A stretch of DNA of 64,000 nucleotides. It comes from Mesorhizobium sp. WSM2240 (lineage in GTDB: Bacteria > Pseudomonadota > Alphaproteobacteria > Rhizobiales > Rhizobiaceae). The DNA lies in contig NZ_CP159253.1 of the NCBI RefSeq assembly GCF_040438645.1, positions 4,278,001-4,342,000 of the forward strand, read 5' to 3'. The notes beneath the pieces are model-generated. The model did no database searches, was not told the DNA's origin, and saw only the letters and a program-made list of their open reading frames with translations. The position numbers and the translations under genes are program-made. Within the stretch, counting starts at the first letter, position 1. Every line of letters begins with the position of its first letter. Of the stretch, positions 52,851-61,921 are shown piece after piece.

Positions 52851-54164
52851 CTATGAAGCCATGACGCTCTTTGCCGGCCTGCCCGCGACATAGACCTCGC
52901 GCACTGCGCGGTCGTCGCCGAGCGTCTGCAGCAGGAAAAGCTCCTCGGCCAGCGTCTCGGCTGTTTCCATGCGAAGCCGCATGCCGGGGGTGGCGTGGCT
53001 GTCGAGCACGACGATGTCGCCGTCGGTTCCGGCCTCCAGCGTGCCGACCTTCTCGGCGATCGACAGCGCCTCGGCGTTTCCCAGCGTCATCTGCCAGAAC
53101 GAGGCGAGCGGATTGATCTTCTCGCCGTTCAGCGCAATGACCTTGTAGCCCTCGTCCATGGTGCGCAGCATCGAATAATTGGTGCCGCCGCCGACATCCG
53201 TCGCGGTCGCGATCCGAAGCGGGTTTCCCCGCCGGCGGTAGCGCTGGTAGTCGAACAGGCCCGAACCCAGGAACAGGTTCGAGGTCGGGCAGAACACCGC
53301 CACAGAACCGGTCGCCGACAGCGCGTCGGCCTCGCGCTCCGACAGATGGATGCAATGGCCGAACAGGCTCTTCTTCCCGAGCAGGCCGTAGTGCTCGTAG
53401 ATGTCGGTATAGTCCTTCGACCACGGATAGAGTTCCTGCGTGAACGCGATCTCGGCGTGGTTTTCTGAGAGATGCGTCTGCATGTGCAGGTTCGGATGCT
53501 CGCGGCAGAGCGCGCCGGCCATCTCCATCTGTTCGGGCGAAGAGGTGATCGCGAAGCGCGGCGTGATGGCGTAATGCTGCCGTCCCTTGCCGTGCCACTC
53601 GGCAATCAGCGCCTTCGTGTCGTCATAGCCCGATTGCGGCGTGTCGAGCACGCCTTCCGGCGCATTGCGGTCCATCAGCACCTTGCCCGCGACGTTGAGC
53701 ATGTCGCGCGCATGGCTCTCCTCGAAGAAAACCTCCGCCGATTGCCTGTGCACCGAGCAATAGGCGGCGACCGTGGTGGTGCCGTGGCGGACCAGCTCGT
53801 CGAGAAACAGCCGCGCGATGCGCCGCCCATGCTGGGCGTCGCGGAATTTCGTCTCCTCCGGAAAAGTGTATTTGTTCAGCCAGTCGAGCAGTTCGGCGCC
53901 GTAGGACGCGATGACCTGCATCTGCGGAAAATGCGCATGCGCGTCAATGAAGCCGGGCAAAAGAAGATGCGGCCGGTGGTCGATCTTTTTTTCCCCCTCG
54001 CCGGCCTGGCTTGCGACATCCGCATAAGGCCCGGTCGCGACAATCCGGCCATCGCGAAGCAGCAGCCCGCCATCTTCCTCATAGCGATAGGCGCGGTGGT
54101 CGTCGGCCGAATGCGGCCAGCGCAGGAAGGTAAGCGTGCGGCCGCGGAGGAGGAGGTCAGTCAT
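52851..54164 (-). CDS. guaD: Guanine deaminase
   Basis: A 437-residue zinc-dependent amidohydrolase that converts guanine to xanthine. The HxH metal site is in PGFIDAHAHFPQMQ (H76, H78), the substrate block is LDWLNKYTFPEE, and other ligands are in MQTHLSENHAEI, FGHCIHLS and ATDVGGGTNYSM; the PTSNLFLGSGLF stretch is typical of guanine deaminases. I use the ATG at 54164, which overlaps the end of puuD by 8 nt. It supplies xanthine to the xdhAB product in the neighbouring operon. Confidence 0.94.
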   Translation of the reverse strand: MTDLLLRGRTLTFLRWPHSADDHRAYRYEEDGGLLLRDGRIVATGPYADVASQAGEGEKKIDHRPHLLLPGFIDAHAHFPQMQVIASYGAELLDWLNKYTFPEETKFRDAQHGRRIARLFLDELVRHGTTTVAAYCSVHRQSAEVFFEESHARDMLNVAGKVLMDRNAPEGVLDTPQSGYDDTKALIAEWHGKGRQHYAITPRFAITSSPEQMEMAGALCREHPNLHMQTHLSENHAEIAFTQELYPWSKDYTDIYEHYGLLGKKSLFGHCIHLSEREADALSATGSVAVFCPTSNLFLGSGLFDYQRYRRRGNPLRIATATDVGGGTNYSMLRTMDEGYKVIALNGEKINPLASFWQMTLGNAEALSIAEKVGTLEAGTDGDIVVLDSHATPGMRLRMETAETLAEELFLLQTLGDDRAVREVYVAGRPAKSVMAS

Positions 54165-55383
54165 GTCGCTTCCCCGCTCCCTCGAACCAGGCCGCGAGCA
54201 GCGCACGCTCCTCGACCGTCATCGCGGTGACATTGCCCGGCGGCATCGCATGGCTGCGCCCGGCCTGCAGGTAAATTTCCCTGGCGTGCTCAGCGATTGC
54301 GGCGTCGGTTTCCAGCACCACGCCCTTGGGCGCCTGGTGGACACCCTCATAGGAAGGCTCCGCCGCATGGCACATGGAGCAGCGGCCGAGCACCGTATCG
54401 CGCACCGCCGGGAAATGCGACGAAGCAATGAAGATTTCGCCGGCTGCGGCCTGTTTCGGCTCGCCGGTCAGGATCTTCGGCACGGTCGACAGCCACATGA
54501 TGACGATGAACAGCACCGCGGCTGCCAGCCAGGTCCAGGTCGGGTTTCCCTTGCGCGCATGCCGTGTGTTGAAGAAGTGCCGGATCAGCACCCCGATTAT
54601 GAACACCAGCGAAGCGATGACCCAGTTGAATTGCGTGCCGAATGCCAGCGGATAATGGTTCGACAGCATCAGGAACAGGACGGGCAGCGTCAGGTAATTG
54701 TTGTGCAGCGAGCGTGTCTTGGCGATCCGGCCATATCTCGGATCGGGTTTCCTGCCGGCGATCAGGTCGGCAACGACGATCTTCTGGTTCGGGATGATGA
54801 CGAGGAAGACATTGGCCGACATGATCGTGGCGGTGACCGCGCCGAGATGCAGGAAGGCCGCGCGCCCTGTGAAAAGCTGCGTGTATCCCCAGGCCATGAA
54901 CACCACGACCACATAGAGCACCAGCATCAGCAGCGTGTCATTCTTGCCGAGCCGCGATTTGCACAGAAGGTCATAAACCACCCAGCCGAGGGCGAGCGAT
55001 GCGACGGATATGCCTATCGCCACCGGCGCGGAGACGTCGAGCACGTTGCGGTCGATCAGGAACAGGTCCGCGCCGGCATAGTAGACCACCGCCATCAGGG
55101 CGAAGCCGCTCATCCAGGTGGCATAGGATTCCCATTTGAACCAGGTCAGGTGCTCGGGCATCTCGGCCGGCGCGACCAGGTATTTCTGGATGTGGTAGAA
55201 GCCGCCGCCATGGACCTGCCACTCCTCGCCATGCGCGCCTTGCGGCAGGCCGGGACGCTGGCGCAGGCCGAGGTCGAGCGCCACGAAATAGAATGACGAG
55301 CCGATCCAGGCGATGCCGGTAATGACGTGCAGCCAGCGCACGGCGAAACTCAGCCAATCCCAGAAAATCGCGAAATCGGTCAT
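54157..55383 (-). CDS. puuD: Membrane urate hydroxylase with C-terminal cytochrome c domain
   Basis: A 408-residue protein of the PuuD family (DUF989 plus cytochrome c). Eight or nine membrane helices fill the first 300 residues (for example VRWLHVITGIAWIGSSFYFVALD). The C-terminal cytochrome c domain has the heme motif RCSMCHAAE near residue 335 and a distal Met in SHAMPPGNVTAM. It oxidises urate to 5-hydroxyisourate using the respiratory chain instead of oxygen-dependent uricase; no uricase gene is present in the window, which agrees. It overlaps guaD and is divergent from the LysR gene. Confidence 0.93.
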   Translation of the reverse strand: MTDFAIFWDWLSFAVRWLHVITGIAWIGSSFYFVALDLGLRQRPGLPQGAHGEEWQVHGGGFYHIQKYLVAPAEMPEHLTWFKWESYATWMSGFALMAVVYYAGADLFLIDRNVLDVSAPVAIGISVASLALGWVVYDLLCKSRLGKNDTLLMLVLYVVVVFMAWGYTQLFTGRAAFLHLGAVTATIMSANVFLVIIPNQKIVVADLIAGRKPDPRYGRIAKTRSLHNNYLTLPVLFLMLSNHYPLAFGTQFNWVIASLVFIIGVLIRHFFNTRHARKGNPTWTWLAAAVLFIVIMWLSTVPKILTGEPKQAAAGEIFIASSHFPAVRDTVLGRCSMCHAAEPSYEGVHQAPKGVVLETDAAIAEHAREIYLQAGRSHAMPPGNVTAMTVEERALLAAWFEGAGKRHD

Positions 55384-55514
55384 GCCCGTCCTTCCCTGCC
55401 GACTCGCGACTTTACGGCCTGCGATGCAAACGGAAAGAGGGCAGGTGTGCGATGACTTTCAAAAAAATCTGGAAAATAGTAGCGTCGCCTCCGAAACCCG
55501 GTGGAAGTCCGCTA

Positions 55515-56435
55515 ATGGCCTATCTCGACAATATCGCCGTTTTCGTCCGCGTCGTCGAACTGGGCAATCTGTCGGCCGCCGGCCGCGACATGCGCATCTC
55601 CCCGGCCGTCGCCTCCAACCGCATCAAGGAACTGGAAAAGCACCTCGGCGTACGGCTGTTCAACCGCACGACGCGCCAACTGATGCCGACCGAGCAGGGC
55701 ACGGTCTTCTATTCAGGCGCAAAGCAGGTGCTGGACGCGATAGCCGAGGCCGAGGCCGCCGTCAGCGCGCTTTCCGGCCAGCCGCGCGGCACGATCAAGG
55801 TCACCGCGCCGCTCGGGCTCGGACGCCGGCTGATCGCCTCGGGCATCCCGGATTTCCGTGACAAATATCCGGATATCGAGGTGCGGCTGCGGCTTTCCGA
55901 CCACAATGTCGATATCCTCAAGGAAGGTATCGACGTCGCCTTCCGGCTCGGCCTGATCGAGGATTCGAGCCTCCGGATGCGCGGCATCATGGAATGCGAA
56001 CGCGTGCTGGTGGCAGCCCCCAAATATCTCGAGGCGCGCGGCGAGCCGACCGAGCCGCAGCAACTGATCGACGACAGGCACGATTGCCTGATGCTGCGCT
56101 TTCCGGGCATGCGCGAATATTTCTGGACGCTGAAGACGCGGTCTGGCCCGGCGAAATTCGAAGTGCATGGGCCGTTCGATTCCGACGACGGCGATGTCTT
56201 GACCGGCTGGGCGCTGGCCGGTCGCGGCGTCATCAACAAGCCGCGATTCGAGGTCGAGCCATTCATCCGCGACCGCCGGCTGAAGATCATCCTGGCCGAC
56301 ACGCCGCCCACCCCGGTGCAGTTCGCCGCCGTCTATCCGCACAAGAAGCTGCAGGACCCGAAGGTGCGCCTGCTGCTCGATTTCATGGCCGAACGCTGCC
56401 AGCGGCTGATCCGGGATATTCTGGCGGGTCGGTGA
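55515..56435 (+). CDS. LysR family transcriptional regulator
   Basis: A 306-residue LysR protein. The N-terminal helix-turn-helix is NLSAAGRDMRISPAVASNRIKELEKHLGVRLFNRTTRQLMPTEQG in outline, followed by a co-inducer domain (RGTIKVTAPLGLGRRLIASGIPDFRDKYPDIEV). The ATG at 55515 starts the usual MAYLDNIAVFVRVVE; a start 21 codons upstream is possible. It lies between the two halves of the purine-degradation locus and is divergent from puuD, so it is the likely local regulator; its ligand is unknown. Confidence 0.9.
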   Translation: MAYLDNIAVFVRVVELGNLSAAGRDMRISPAVASNRIKELEKHLGVRLFNRTTRQLMPTEQGTVFYSGAKQVLDAIAEAEAAVSALSGQPRGTIKVTAPLGLGRRLIASGIPDFRDKYPDIEVRLRLSDHNVDILKEGIDVAFRLGLIEDSSLRMRGIMECERVLVAAPKYLEARGEPTEPQQLIDDRHDCLMLRFPGMREYFWTLKTRSGPAKFEVHGPFDSDDGDVLTGWALAGRGVINKPRFEVEPFIRDRRLKIILADTPPTPVQFAAVYPHKKLQDPKVRLLLDFMAERCQRLIRDILAGR

Positions 56436-56441
56436 TAGCAG

Positions 56442-56699
56442 TTAGGAAGCTTTCAAGTTCTGCAACCCGCGCTCCAGCAATTCCCGCATGAAACGCGGAT
56501 AGGGTATTCCGCGCTTCCTTGCCTCCTCCTTCAGCACTGCCAACTGCCCTTCCGGCAGGCGCATATTAACCCTCGCAGTCTTGTTCTCGAATTCAAAGCG
56601 GTATGGCTTGAACTGCGAAAAATCGAGATCGGACAGATCCTGTTCAAGAAACGCCTCAGCTTCCTCATCGGTCGTCATGACCGGAACTTTCCGTTTCAT
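56442..56699 (-). CDS. CopG/BrnA-type antitoxin
   Basis: An 85-residue protein of the CopG-antitoxin family that partners BrnT-like toxins. The N-terminal half (EAFLEQDLSDLDFSQFKPYRFEFENK) is the toxin-binding type of extension, and the C-terminal half is a ribbon-helix-helix (ARVNMRLPEGQLAVLKEEARKRGIPYPRFMRELLERGL). It overlaps the toxin frame by 35 nt. As the toxin frame is truncated, this antitoxin may be an orphan that still acts as a DNA-binding protein. Alternative start at the ATG at 56678. Confidence 0.82.
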   Translation of the reverse strand: MKRKVPVMTTDEEAEAFLEQDLSDLDFSQFKPYRFEFENKTARVNMRLPEGQLAVLKEEARKRGIPYPRFMRELLERGLQNLKAS

Positions 56700-56889
56700 A
56701 GCGTCGCGCCTCCTTCTTATGCATGTAGCGGGCGGTGACTGGCCTGACGAGCAGTTGATCGTCTACCTCTCGCAAGGTGAATCCGACGAAGAGAGGTCGC
56801 CCGTTCGCATTCCGTGCAACCGCGATGTAACGCCTCTCGCCGGCGGAATGCTTGAAGTCGGGTGCGATACGAACATCGCCCTGGAACAC
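56665..56889 (-). pseudogene. BrnT-like toxin, 5'-truncated, in frame after xdhC
   Basis: The frame encodes the second part of a BrnT-type toxin: HSAGERRYIAVARNANGRPLFVGFTLR and LLVRPVTARYMHKKEARRYE match the family's last strands and final helix. The usual first 20-25 residues (the E/D-WD...KHGVSFEEA part) are missing. In the same frame, the xdhC stop codon TGA (56896-56898) is followed by codons for EAVFQGDVRI, which look like the continuation of that missing start. The only possible start is a GTG at 56889. It is therefore probably inactive; a short 74-residue product cannot be excluded. Confidence 0.65.
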
Positions 56890-56895
56890 CGCTTC

Positions 56896-57729
56896 TCAAG
56901 GATGCGCCAGCGCCGTCATGATCTCCGCCGCCGCGAGCGCGGCGATCACGGCTGGGCGCTTGTCCTTCACTTGATCGCCGCCGATCGGCGAGACGAGGCG
57001 GGCAAAGTCGGTTTCGCTGCCGCCGGCGGTCTTCAAATACCAGCTCCTGAAAGTCGCCTTTTTCGTCTTCGAGCCGATCATGCCGACATAGGCGGCATCG
57101 TCGCGCTTCAGCGCTTCCGCCGCGATCAGGAAGTCCAGTGCATGGTCGTGAGTGAGCACGACGAATGCTGATCCTGCCGGCGCTTCGCGAACCATTTCCT
57201 CAGGCACCGGGGTCCGGCGAGTCTCGGTGCCTTCCGGCATGCCTTCAAGGGCGTCCGCGCGCGTCTCGACAACAACAACATGAACCGGCAGCAGCGCGAA
57301 GGCCGCCGCCAGCGCATGGCCGACATGGCCGCCCCCGAAGACATAGATATGAGGGAGACTGGCGTCCTCGGCCTCGGCTTCTTCCAGAAGCATGGATCGA
57401 ACCGCCTCGCCTGCCAGTCTGATCGACACGCTGACCCGCCCGCCGCAGCACTGTCCGATCTCGGGTCCAAGCGGGATGTCGAGGTTGAGTGCAGCGCCCA
57501 ACCCTCCCCCTTGCGGGGAGGATCGGGCGCCCAGCATCTCCCTCGCTTTGTCGATCGCCATGAATTCGAGCTGGCCGCCGCCGATCGTGCCGAAAATCGC
57601 AGTCGGTGAGACCAGCATCCGCGCGCCCTTTTCGCGCGGGGTCGAGCCTTTCGCCTCGGCTACCTCGACCAGCGCCACCGATGGCGACGCGTCGAGGAAA
57701 GCCCGCAGGCGCTTGGCGATGCCGCTCAT
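56896..57729 (-). CDS. xdhC: Xanthine dehydrogenase accessory protein (molybdenum cofactor sulfuration/insertion)
   Basis: A 277-residue XdhC. The N-terminal part has VEVAEAKGSTPREKGARMLV and FGTIGGGQLEF; PLGPEIGQCCGGRVSVSIR has the conserved Cys pair; the C-terminal Rossmann part has YVFGGGHVGHALAAAFALLPV and TARVSPIG-like RLVSPIGGDQVKDKRPAVIAALAAAEI. It loads sulfurated molybdenum cofactor into XdhB. Residues about 67-80 (ARSSPQGGGLGAAL) are an insert encoded by a palindromic repeat. The ATG overlaps the xdhB stop as ATGA. Confidence 0.93.
   Translation of the reverse strand: MSGIAKRLRAFLDASPSVALVEVAEAKGSTPREKGARMLVSPTAIFGTIGGGQLEFMAIDKAREMLGARSSPQGGGLGAALNLDIPLGPEIGQCCGGRVSVSIRLAGEAVRSMLLEEAEAEDASLPHIYVFGGGHVGHALAAAFALLPVHVVVVETRADALEGMPEGTETRRTPVPEEMVREAPAGSAFVVLTHDHALDFLIAAEALKRDDAAYVGMIGSKTKKATFRSWYLKTAGGSETDFARLVSPIGGDQVKDKRPAVIAALAAAEIMTALAHP
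57503..57521. repeat. Palindromic repeat inserted in frame in xdhC
   Basis: The stem CCTCCCC / GGGGAGG with a 5-nt loop lies within AACCCTCCCCCTTGCGGGGA and neighbouring bases. This is the core of a common rhizobial intergenic palindrome, but here it is translated as part of XdhC (about residues 67-80), between GTIGGGQLEFMAIDKAREM and NLDIPLGPEIGQCCGG, where family members have only a short linker. Confidence 0.6.
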
Positions 57730-60074
57730 CTGGGCGCCGCTTCGGCCCTCAGCCGCTCGACGGCCATCAGCACGCGCTCGGGCGTTGCCGGCGCGTCGAG
57801 GCGCGGGCAGATTCTGTGGTCGGCGACGCTCGCAACTGCATCCGACAGCGCATGCAGCACCGACATTGCCAGCATGAAGGGCGGCTCGCCGACCGCCTTG
57901 GAGCGGTGGATCGTCGGCTCGTTGTTTTCCGGCCAGTCGGCAAGCGTCACGTTGAAGATTTTCGGCCGGTCCGAAGCGAGCGGTATCTTGTAGGTCGACG
58001 GCGCGTGAGTGCGCAGCCGTCCCTTCTCGTCCCAGACCAGCTCTTCCGTGGTCAGCCAGCCCATGCCCTGAATGAAGCCGCCCTCGATCTGCCCGAGATC
58101 GATGGCGCGGTTCAGGGAACGGCCGGTCTCGTGCAGGATATCGGTGCGCTCGACCATGTGTTCGCCGGTCAGCGTGTCGATCGACACCTCAGATACCGCT
58201 GCGCCATAGGCGAAATAGTAGAACGGGTGCCCCTGCCCCTTGTCGCGGTTCCAGTGGATTTTCGGCGTCTTGTAGAAGCCGGCCGCCGAAAGCTGGATGC
58301 GCGCCATATAGGCCTGCTTGACGAGATCGGCGAAGGCGACTTGCTGGTTGCCGATGCGCACGCGGTTGGGCAGGAACTCGATCTGGTCGTGCGGCACCGC
58401 GTATTTTTCAGCCGCGAAATCGGTGAGACGGTCGCGGATGATGCGGGCAGCGTTTCGCGCCGCCATGCCATTGAGGTCGGAACCGGATGAAGCGGCGGTG
58501 GCCGAAGTGTTGGGCACCTTGCCGGTGGTCGTCGCGGTGATCTTTACCTGATCGATGTCGATCTGGAACTCTTCCGCCACCACTTGCGCGACCTTGACGT
58601 AGAGCCCCTGCCCCATCTCGGTACCGCCATGGTTCAGGTGCACCGAGCCGTCGGTATAGACATGCACCAGCGCACCGGCCTGGTTGAAGTGCGTGGCGGT
58701 GAACGAAATGCCGAACTTTACCGGCGTCAGCGCCAGTCCGCGTTTTATCACTCGGCTGTTGGCGTTGAACGCGTCGATGGTGCGGCGCCGCCGCTTATAG
58801 TCGGAACTCTCCTCGAGCTCGGAGACAATGCGGTGGATGATATTGTCCTCGACCGTCTGGTGGTACGGCGTGACGTTGCGGTCGCTCGTGCCGTAGAAAT
58901 TGATCTTGCGAATCTCGAGCGGGTCTTTGCCCGTCGCAAACGCCACCTCGTCGATGACGCGCTCCGCGCCGACCATGCCTTGCGGCCCGCCGAAGCCGCG
59001 GAAGGCGGTGTTGGAAACCGTATTGGTGTAGAGCGGCGCCGAAACCGCCTTCACCGCCGGATAGAAATAGGCGTTGTCGCAGTGGAACAGCGCGCGGTCG
59101 GTGACCGGCCCCGAAAGGTCAGAGGAAAACCCGCAACGCGCGGCGTAGGAAAAATCGACGCCGTGGATTTTGCCATCGTCGTCGAACCCGACCTCGTAGT
59201 CGATCAGGAAATCATGGCGCTTGCCGGTGGCGCTCATGTCGTCGTCGCGGTCGGGCCGGATTTTGACCGCGCGGCCGAGACGCTTGGCTGCTATCGCCGC
59301 CAGCGCGGCAAACTGGTTCGATTGCGTCTCCTTGCCGCCAAAGCCGCCGCCCATGCGGCGTATTTCGACCGTGACTGCATGCGAGGGCACGCCAAGCGCA
59401 TGTGCCACCATGTGCTGCACCTCGCTTGGATGCTGGGTCGAGGAATAGACGGTGACGTCCTCGTCCTCGCCCGGAACTGCCATGGCGATATGGCCTTCGA
59501 GGTAAAAATGATCCTGTCCGCCGACCCGCATCTGGCCTTTCAATCTGCGCGGGGCGCTGGCGATTGCCTCGGCGGCGTCACCGCGCGACAGCGTCAGCGG
59601 CGGGGTGACGAGCTTTGCGCCCTGGCGGGCAGCATCGGCGACATCGATGATCGCGGGCAGCTCGTCATATTCGATCTTGGCCAGCCGGCAGGCGCGCCGC
59701 GCCTCTTCCCGCGTCTCCGCGATGACGGCGAAGATCGGTTGTCCGAAGAACTCTACCTTGCCGTCGGCGAGCACCGGCTCGTCATGACGGCCGGTAGGCG
59801 AGATGTCATTCTCGCCGGGCACGTCCTTCGCCGTCAGCACTTCGACGACACCCGGCGCTGCACGGACCGCCGAAAGGTCGATCGCACGGACCGTGCCATG
59901 CGCGATGGTGGAAAGGCCGAGGCAGCCATGCAGCGTGCCGGCCGGCTCCGGCATGTCGTCGATGTAGATCGCCGAGCCGCTGACGTGCTTGTGTGCGGAA
60001 TCGTGGCGCTGGTCGGTCGCGACGCCGCCTGCGATCTTTTCGGCGTTGAGGTCGATGGTTTGGTGCTTGGTCAT
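57726..60074 (-). CDS. xdhB: Xanthine dehydrogenase molybdopterin-binding subunit
   Basis: A 782-residue large subunit. Molybdenum-cofactor motifs are MGGGFGGKETQSNQFAALAA, AFRGFGGPQGM, NHGGTEMGQGLYVKVAQV and TAASSGSDLNGMAA; the catalytic Glu is in KAVGEPPFMLAMSV. It oxidises hypoxanthine and xanthine to urate, passing electrons to XdhA. The ATG at 60074 overlaps the xdhA stop (TGATG); a GTG one codon earlier also exists. It overlaps xdhC at its end. Confidence 0.95.
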   Translation of the reverse strand: MTKHQTIDLNAEKIAGGVATDQRHDSAHKHVSGSAIYIDDMPEPAGTLHGCLGLSTIAHGTVRAIDLSAVRAAPGVVEVLTAKDVPGENDISPTGRHDEPVLADGKVEFFGQPIFAVIAETREEARRACRLAKIEYDELPAIIDVADAARQGAKLVTPPLTLSRGDAAEAIASAPRRLKGQMRVGGQDHFYLEGHIAMAVPGEDEDVTVYSSTQHPSEVQHMVAHALGVPSHAVTVEIRRMGGGFGGKETQSNQFAALAAIAAKRLGRAVKIRPDRDDDMSATGKRHDFLIDYEVGFDDDGKIHGVDFSYAARCGFSSDLSGPVTDRALFHCDNAYFYPAVKAVSAPLYTNTVSNTAFRGFGGPQGMVGAERVIDEVAFATGKDPLEIRKINFYGTSDRNVTPYHQTVEDNIIHRIVSELEESSDYKRRRRTIDAFNANSRVIKRGLALTPVKFGISFTATHFNQAGALVHVYTDGSVHLNHGGTEMGQGLYVKVAQVVAEEFQIDIDQVKITATTTGKVPNTSATAASSGSDLNGMAARNAARIIRDRLTDFAAEKYAVPHDQIEFLPNRVRIGNQQVAFADLVKQAYMARIQLSAAGFYKTPKIHWNRDKGQGHPFYYFAYGAAVSEVSIDTLTGEHMVERTDILHETGRSLNRAIDLGQIEGGFIQGMGWLTTEELVWDEKGRLRTHAPSTYKIPLASDRPKIFNVTLADWPENNEPTIHRSKAVGEPPFMLAMSVLHALSDAVASVADHRICPRLDAPATPERVLMAVERLRAEAAPR

Positions 60075-61552
60075 CACGCCGCCTCGTGCCTTGAGACCTG
60101 CGCCGGCGCCGTCCCGGTAGTTTCCAGATAAAACCGCCTGAGCAAATTCTTCGCCACCAGCATGCGGTATTCCGCCGAAGCGCGCATATCGGTCAGCGGC
60201 GTGAAATCCTCGTCATAGGCCTCGACCGCTTCCTCCACAGTCGCCTCGCTCCACGGTCTGCTGATCAACGCCGCCTCGACCGCTTTCGCCCGTTTCGGCG
60301 TCGCCGCCATGCCGCCATAGGCGATGCGAATGTCCGAAACCGCGCCATTATTAGCCAGCGTCAAATGGAATGCGCCGAGCACGGCGGTGATGTCCTCATC
60401 GCGGCGCTTGGTGATCTTGTGGACGGCGAAATGCGTGCCTTCCGCCGGCACGGGCACGTGCACCGCCTCGACGAATTCTCCCGGCTGCCGGTCCTGCCTG
60501 CCGTAGGCGATGAAAAAATCCTCAAGCGGCATCGTCCTGCGCTCATCGCCCTTGCGCAAACTCAGCGTCGCACCCAGCGCGATCAGCGGCGGCGGCGTGT
60601 CTCCGATCGGCGAACCATTGGCGATGTTACCACCGATCGTTCCCATATTGCGGACCTGCTCGCCGCCGATGCGGTCGAACAGCGGACCTAGCGCTGGAAT
60701 GCACTCCGCCAACGTCGAAAACGCTTCGGTGTAGGTCACGCCCGCGCCGATGGTGATGACGCCGTCGCGCTCCGAAATCGTTCGTAACTCGTCCAGGCCG
60801 GCAATGAAGATAGCCGGCGAAATCTCGCGCATGAACTTCGTCACCCACAACCCGACATCGGTTGAGCCGGCGACGATGGTCGCTTTCGGCTCCGCCTCCA
60901 GCACGCTGGCGAAATCGTCTACATTCGCCGGCACGACCAGCCGGCCCTTGCCTTCACCGATCTCGACACGTGCGCCGTCCTTCATCGATTCCAGCATGGC
61001 GATCACCGCTGCGCGCTCGATCGCCAGCGGGTCCTTCGCCGCCTTGCCGTAGCTGGAGATGGCGCGCGCCGCCCGCACGATCGCTTCGTAGCCGGTGCAG
61101 CGGCATAGATTGCCCTGCAATGCCTTCTCGATTGCAGCGTCGGATGGCTCCGGATTCCGCATCCACAGGGCGTAGAGCGACATGACGAAGCCCGGCGTGC
61201 AGAAGCCGCACTGCGAGCCGTGGAAATCGACCATCGCCTGCTGGACCGGATGCAACTTGCCGCCCTCTCCGCGCAGATGCTCGACGGTGACGACATGGCA
61301 GCCGTCGACCGAGCCGAGGAAGCGGATGCAGGCGTTGACGGTCTCATAGACAAGTTCGCCGCCGGCAAGCCGCCCGACCAGCACCGTGCAGGCGCCGCAA
61401 TCACCTTCGGCGCAGCCTTCCTTGCTGCCGCGCAGGCTACGGCGCAGCCGCAGATAGTCGAGCAGCGTCTCGTCCGGCGCGACGGCCGAAAGCGCCACAT
61501 CCTCGCCATTGAGCAAGAAGCGGATTTCGTTTCGCGTCTTCACGGCGGCCAT
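60074..61552 (-). CDS. xdhA: Xanthine dehydrogenase small subunit (2Fe-2S and FAD)
   Basis: A 492-residue small subunit. The plant-type 2Fe-2S cluster has C47, C52 and C55 in GCAEGDCGACTVLVG and a further Cys in NACIRFLGSVDGC; the second cluster has QCGFCTPGFVMS and CRCTGYEAIVRA. The FAD domain has ATIVAGSTDVGLWVTKFMRE and RNMGTIGGNIANGSPIGDTPP. It transfers electrons from XdhB to NAD. It starts 3 bp after the hydroxyisourate hydrolase stop, so the operon is uraH-xdhA-xdhB-xdhC. Confidence 0.95.
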   Translation of the reverse strand: MAAVKTRNEIRFLLNGEDVALSAVAPDETLLDYLRLRRSLRGSKEGCAEGDCGACTVLVGRLAGGELVYETVNACIRFLGSVDGCHVVTVEHLRGEGGKLHPVQQAMVDFHGSQCGFCTPGFVMSLYALWMRNPEPSDAAIEKALQGNLCRCTGYEAIVRAARAISSYGKAAKDPLAIERAAVIAMLESMKDGARVEIGEGKGRLVVPANVDDFASVLEAEPKATIVAGSTDVGLWVTKFMREISPAIFIAGLDELRTISERDGVITIGAGVTYTEAFSTLAECIPALGPLFDRIGGEQVRNMGTIGGNIANGSPIGDTPPPLIALGATLSLRKGDERRTMPLEDFFIAYGRQDRQPGEFVEAVHVPVPAEGTHFAVHKITKRRDEDITAVLGAFHLTLANNGAVSDIRIAYGGMAATPKRAKAVEAALISRPWSEATVEEAVEAYDEDFTPLTDMRASAEYRMLVAKNLLRRFYLETTGTAPAQVSRHEAA

Positions 61553-61555
61553 CCC

Positions 61556-61921
61556 TCAACTCCCCCTGTAGGTCGAGTAGCCGTAGGGCGAGATGAGCAG
61601 CGGCACATGATAGTGCTTGTGCTCGGCCATGCCGAAGCGGATCGGCACAACGTCGAGGAACGCCGGTTCCGGCAGCTCAATTCCTTGACTGCGTAGATAG
61701 TCTCCGGCCGAAAACACCAGCTCGTACTCGCCGGGCGAAAACTCCGCGCCCGCGAGCAGCGGCGCATCGCAGCGGCCGTCGCTGTTGGTGGAAACGGCCT
61801 TGAGCAGCGTGCGCTTCTCGCCCTCAATGCGGAACAGCGAAACGGAAAGGCCAGCCGCCGGCTTTCCCGAAGCGGTGTCGAGCACATGGGTGGTCAGGCG
61901 TCCGCCTTCAGTTCCCGACAT
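61556..61921 (-). CDS. uraH: 5-hydroxyisourate hydrolase (transthyretin-like)
   Basis: A 121-residue HIUase. The start motif [17 protein letters not shown] and the C-terminal tetrapeptide YRGS are diagnostic and distinguish it from transthyretin; the middle has the conserved Arg in [11 protein letters not shown] and a His in [11 protein letters not shown]. It hydrolyses the product of urate hydroxylase to OHCU. First gene of the minus-strand operon and divergent from the allantoinase-decarboxylase gene, so their control region (61922-62104) is shared. Confidence 0.94.
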   Translation of the reverse strand: MSGTEGGRLTTHVLDTASGKPAAGLSVSLFRIEGEKRTLLKAVSTNSDGRCDAPLLAGAEFSPGEYELVFSAGDYLRSQGIELPEPAFLDVVPIRFGMAEHKHYHVPLLISPYGYSTYRGS

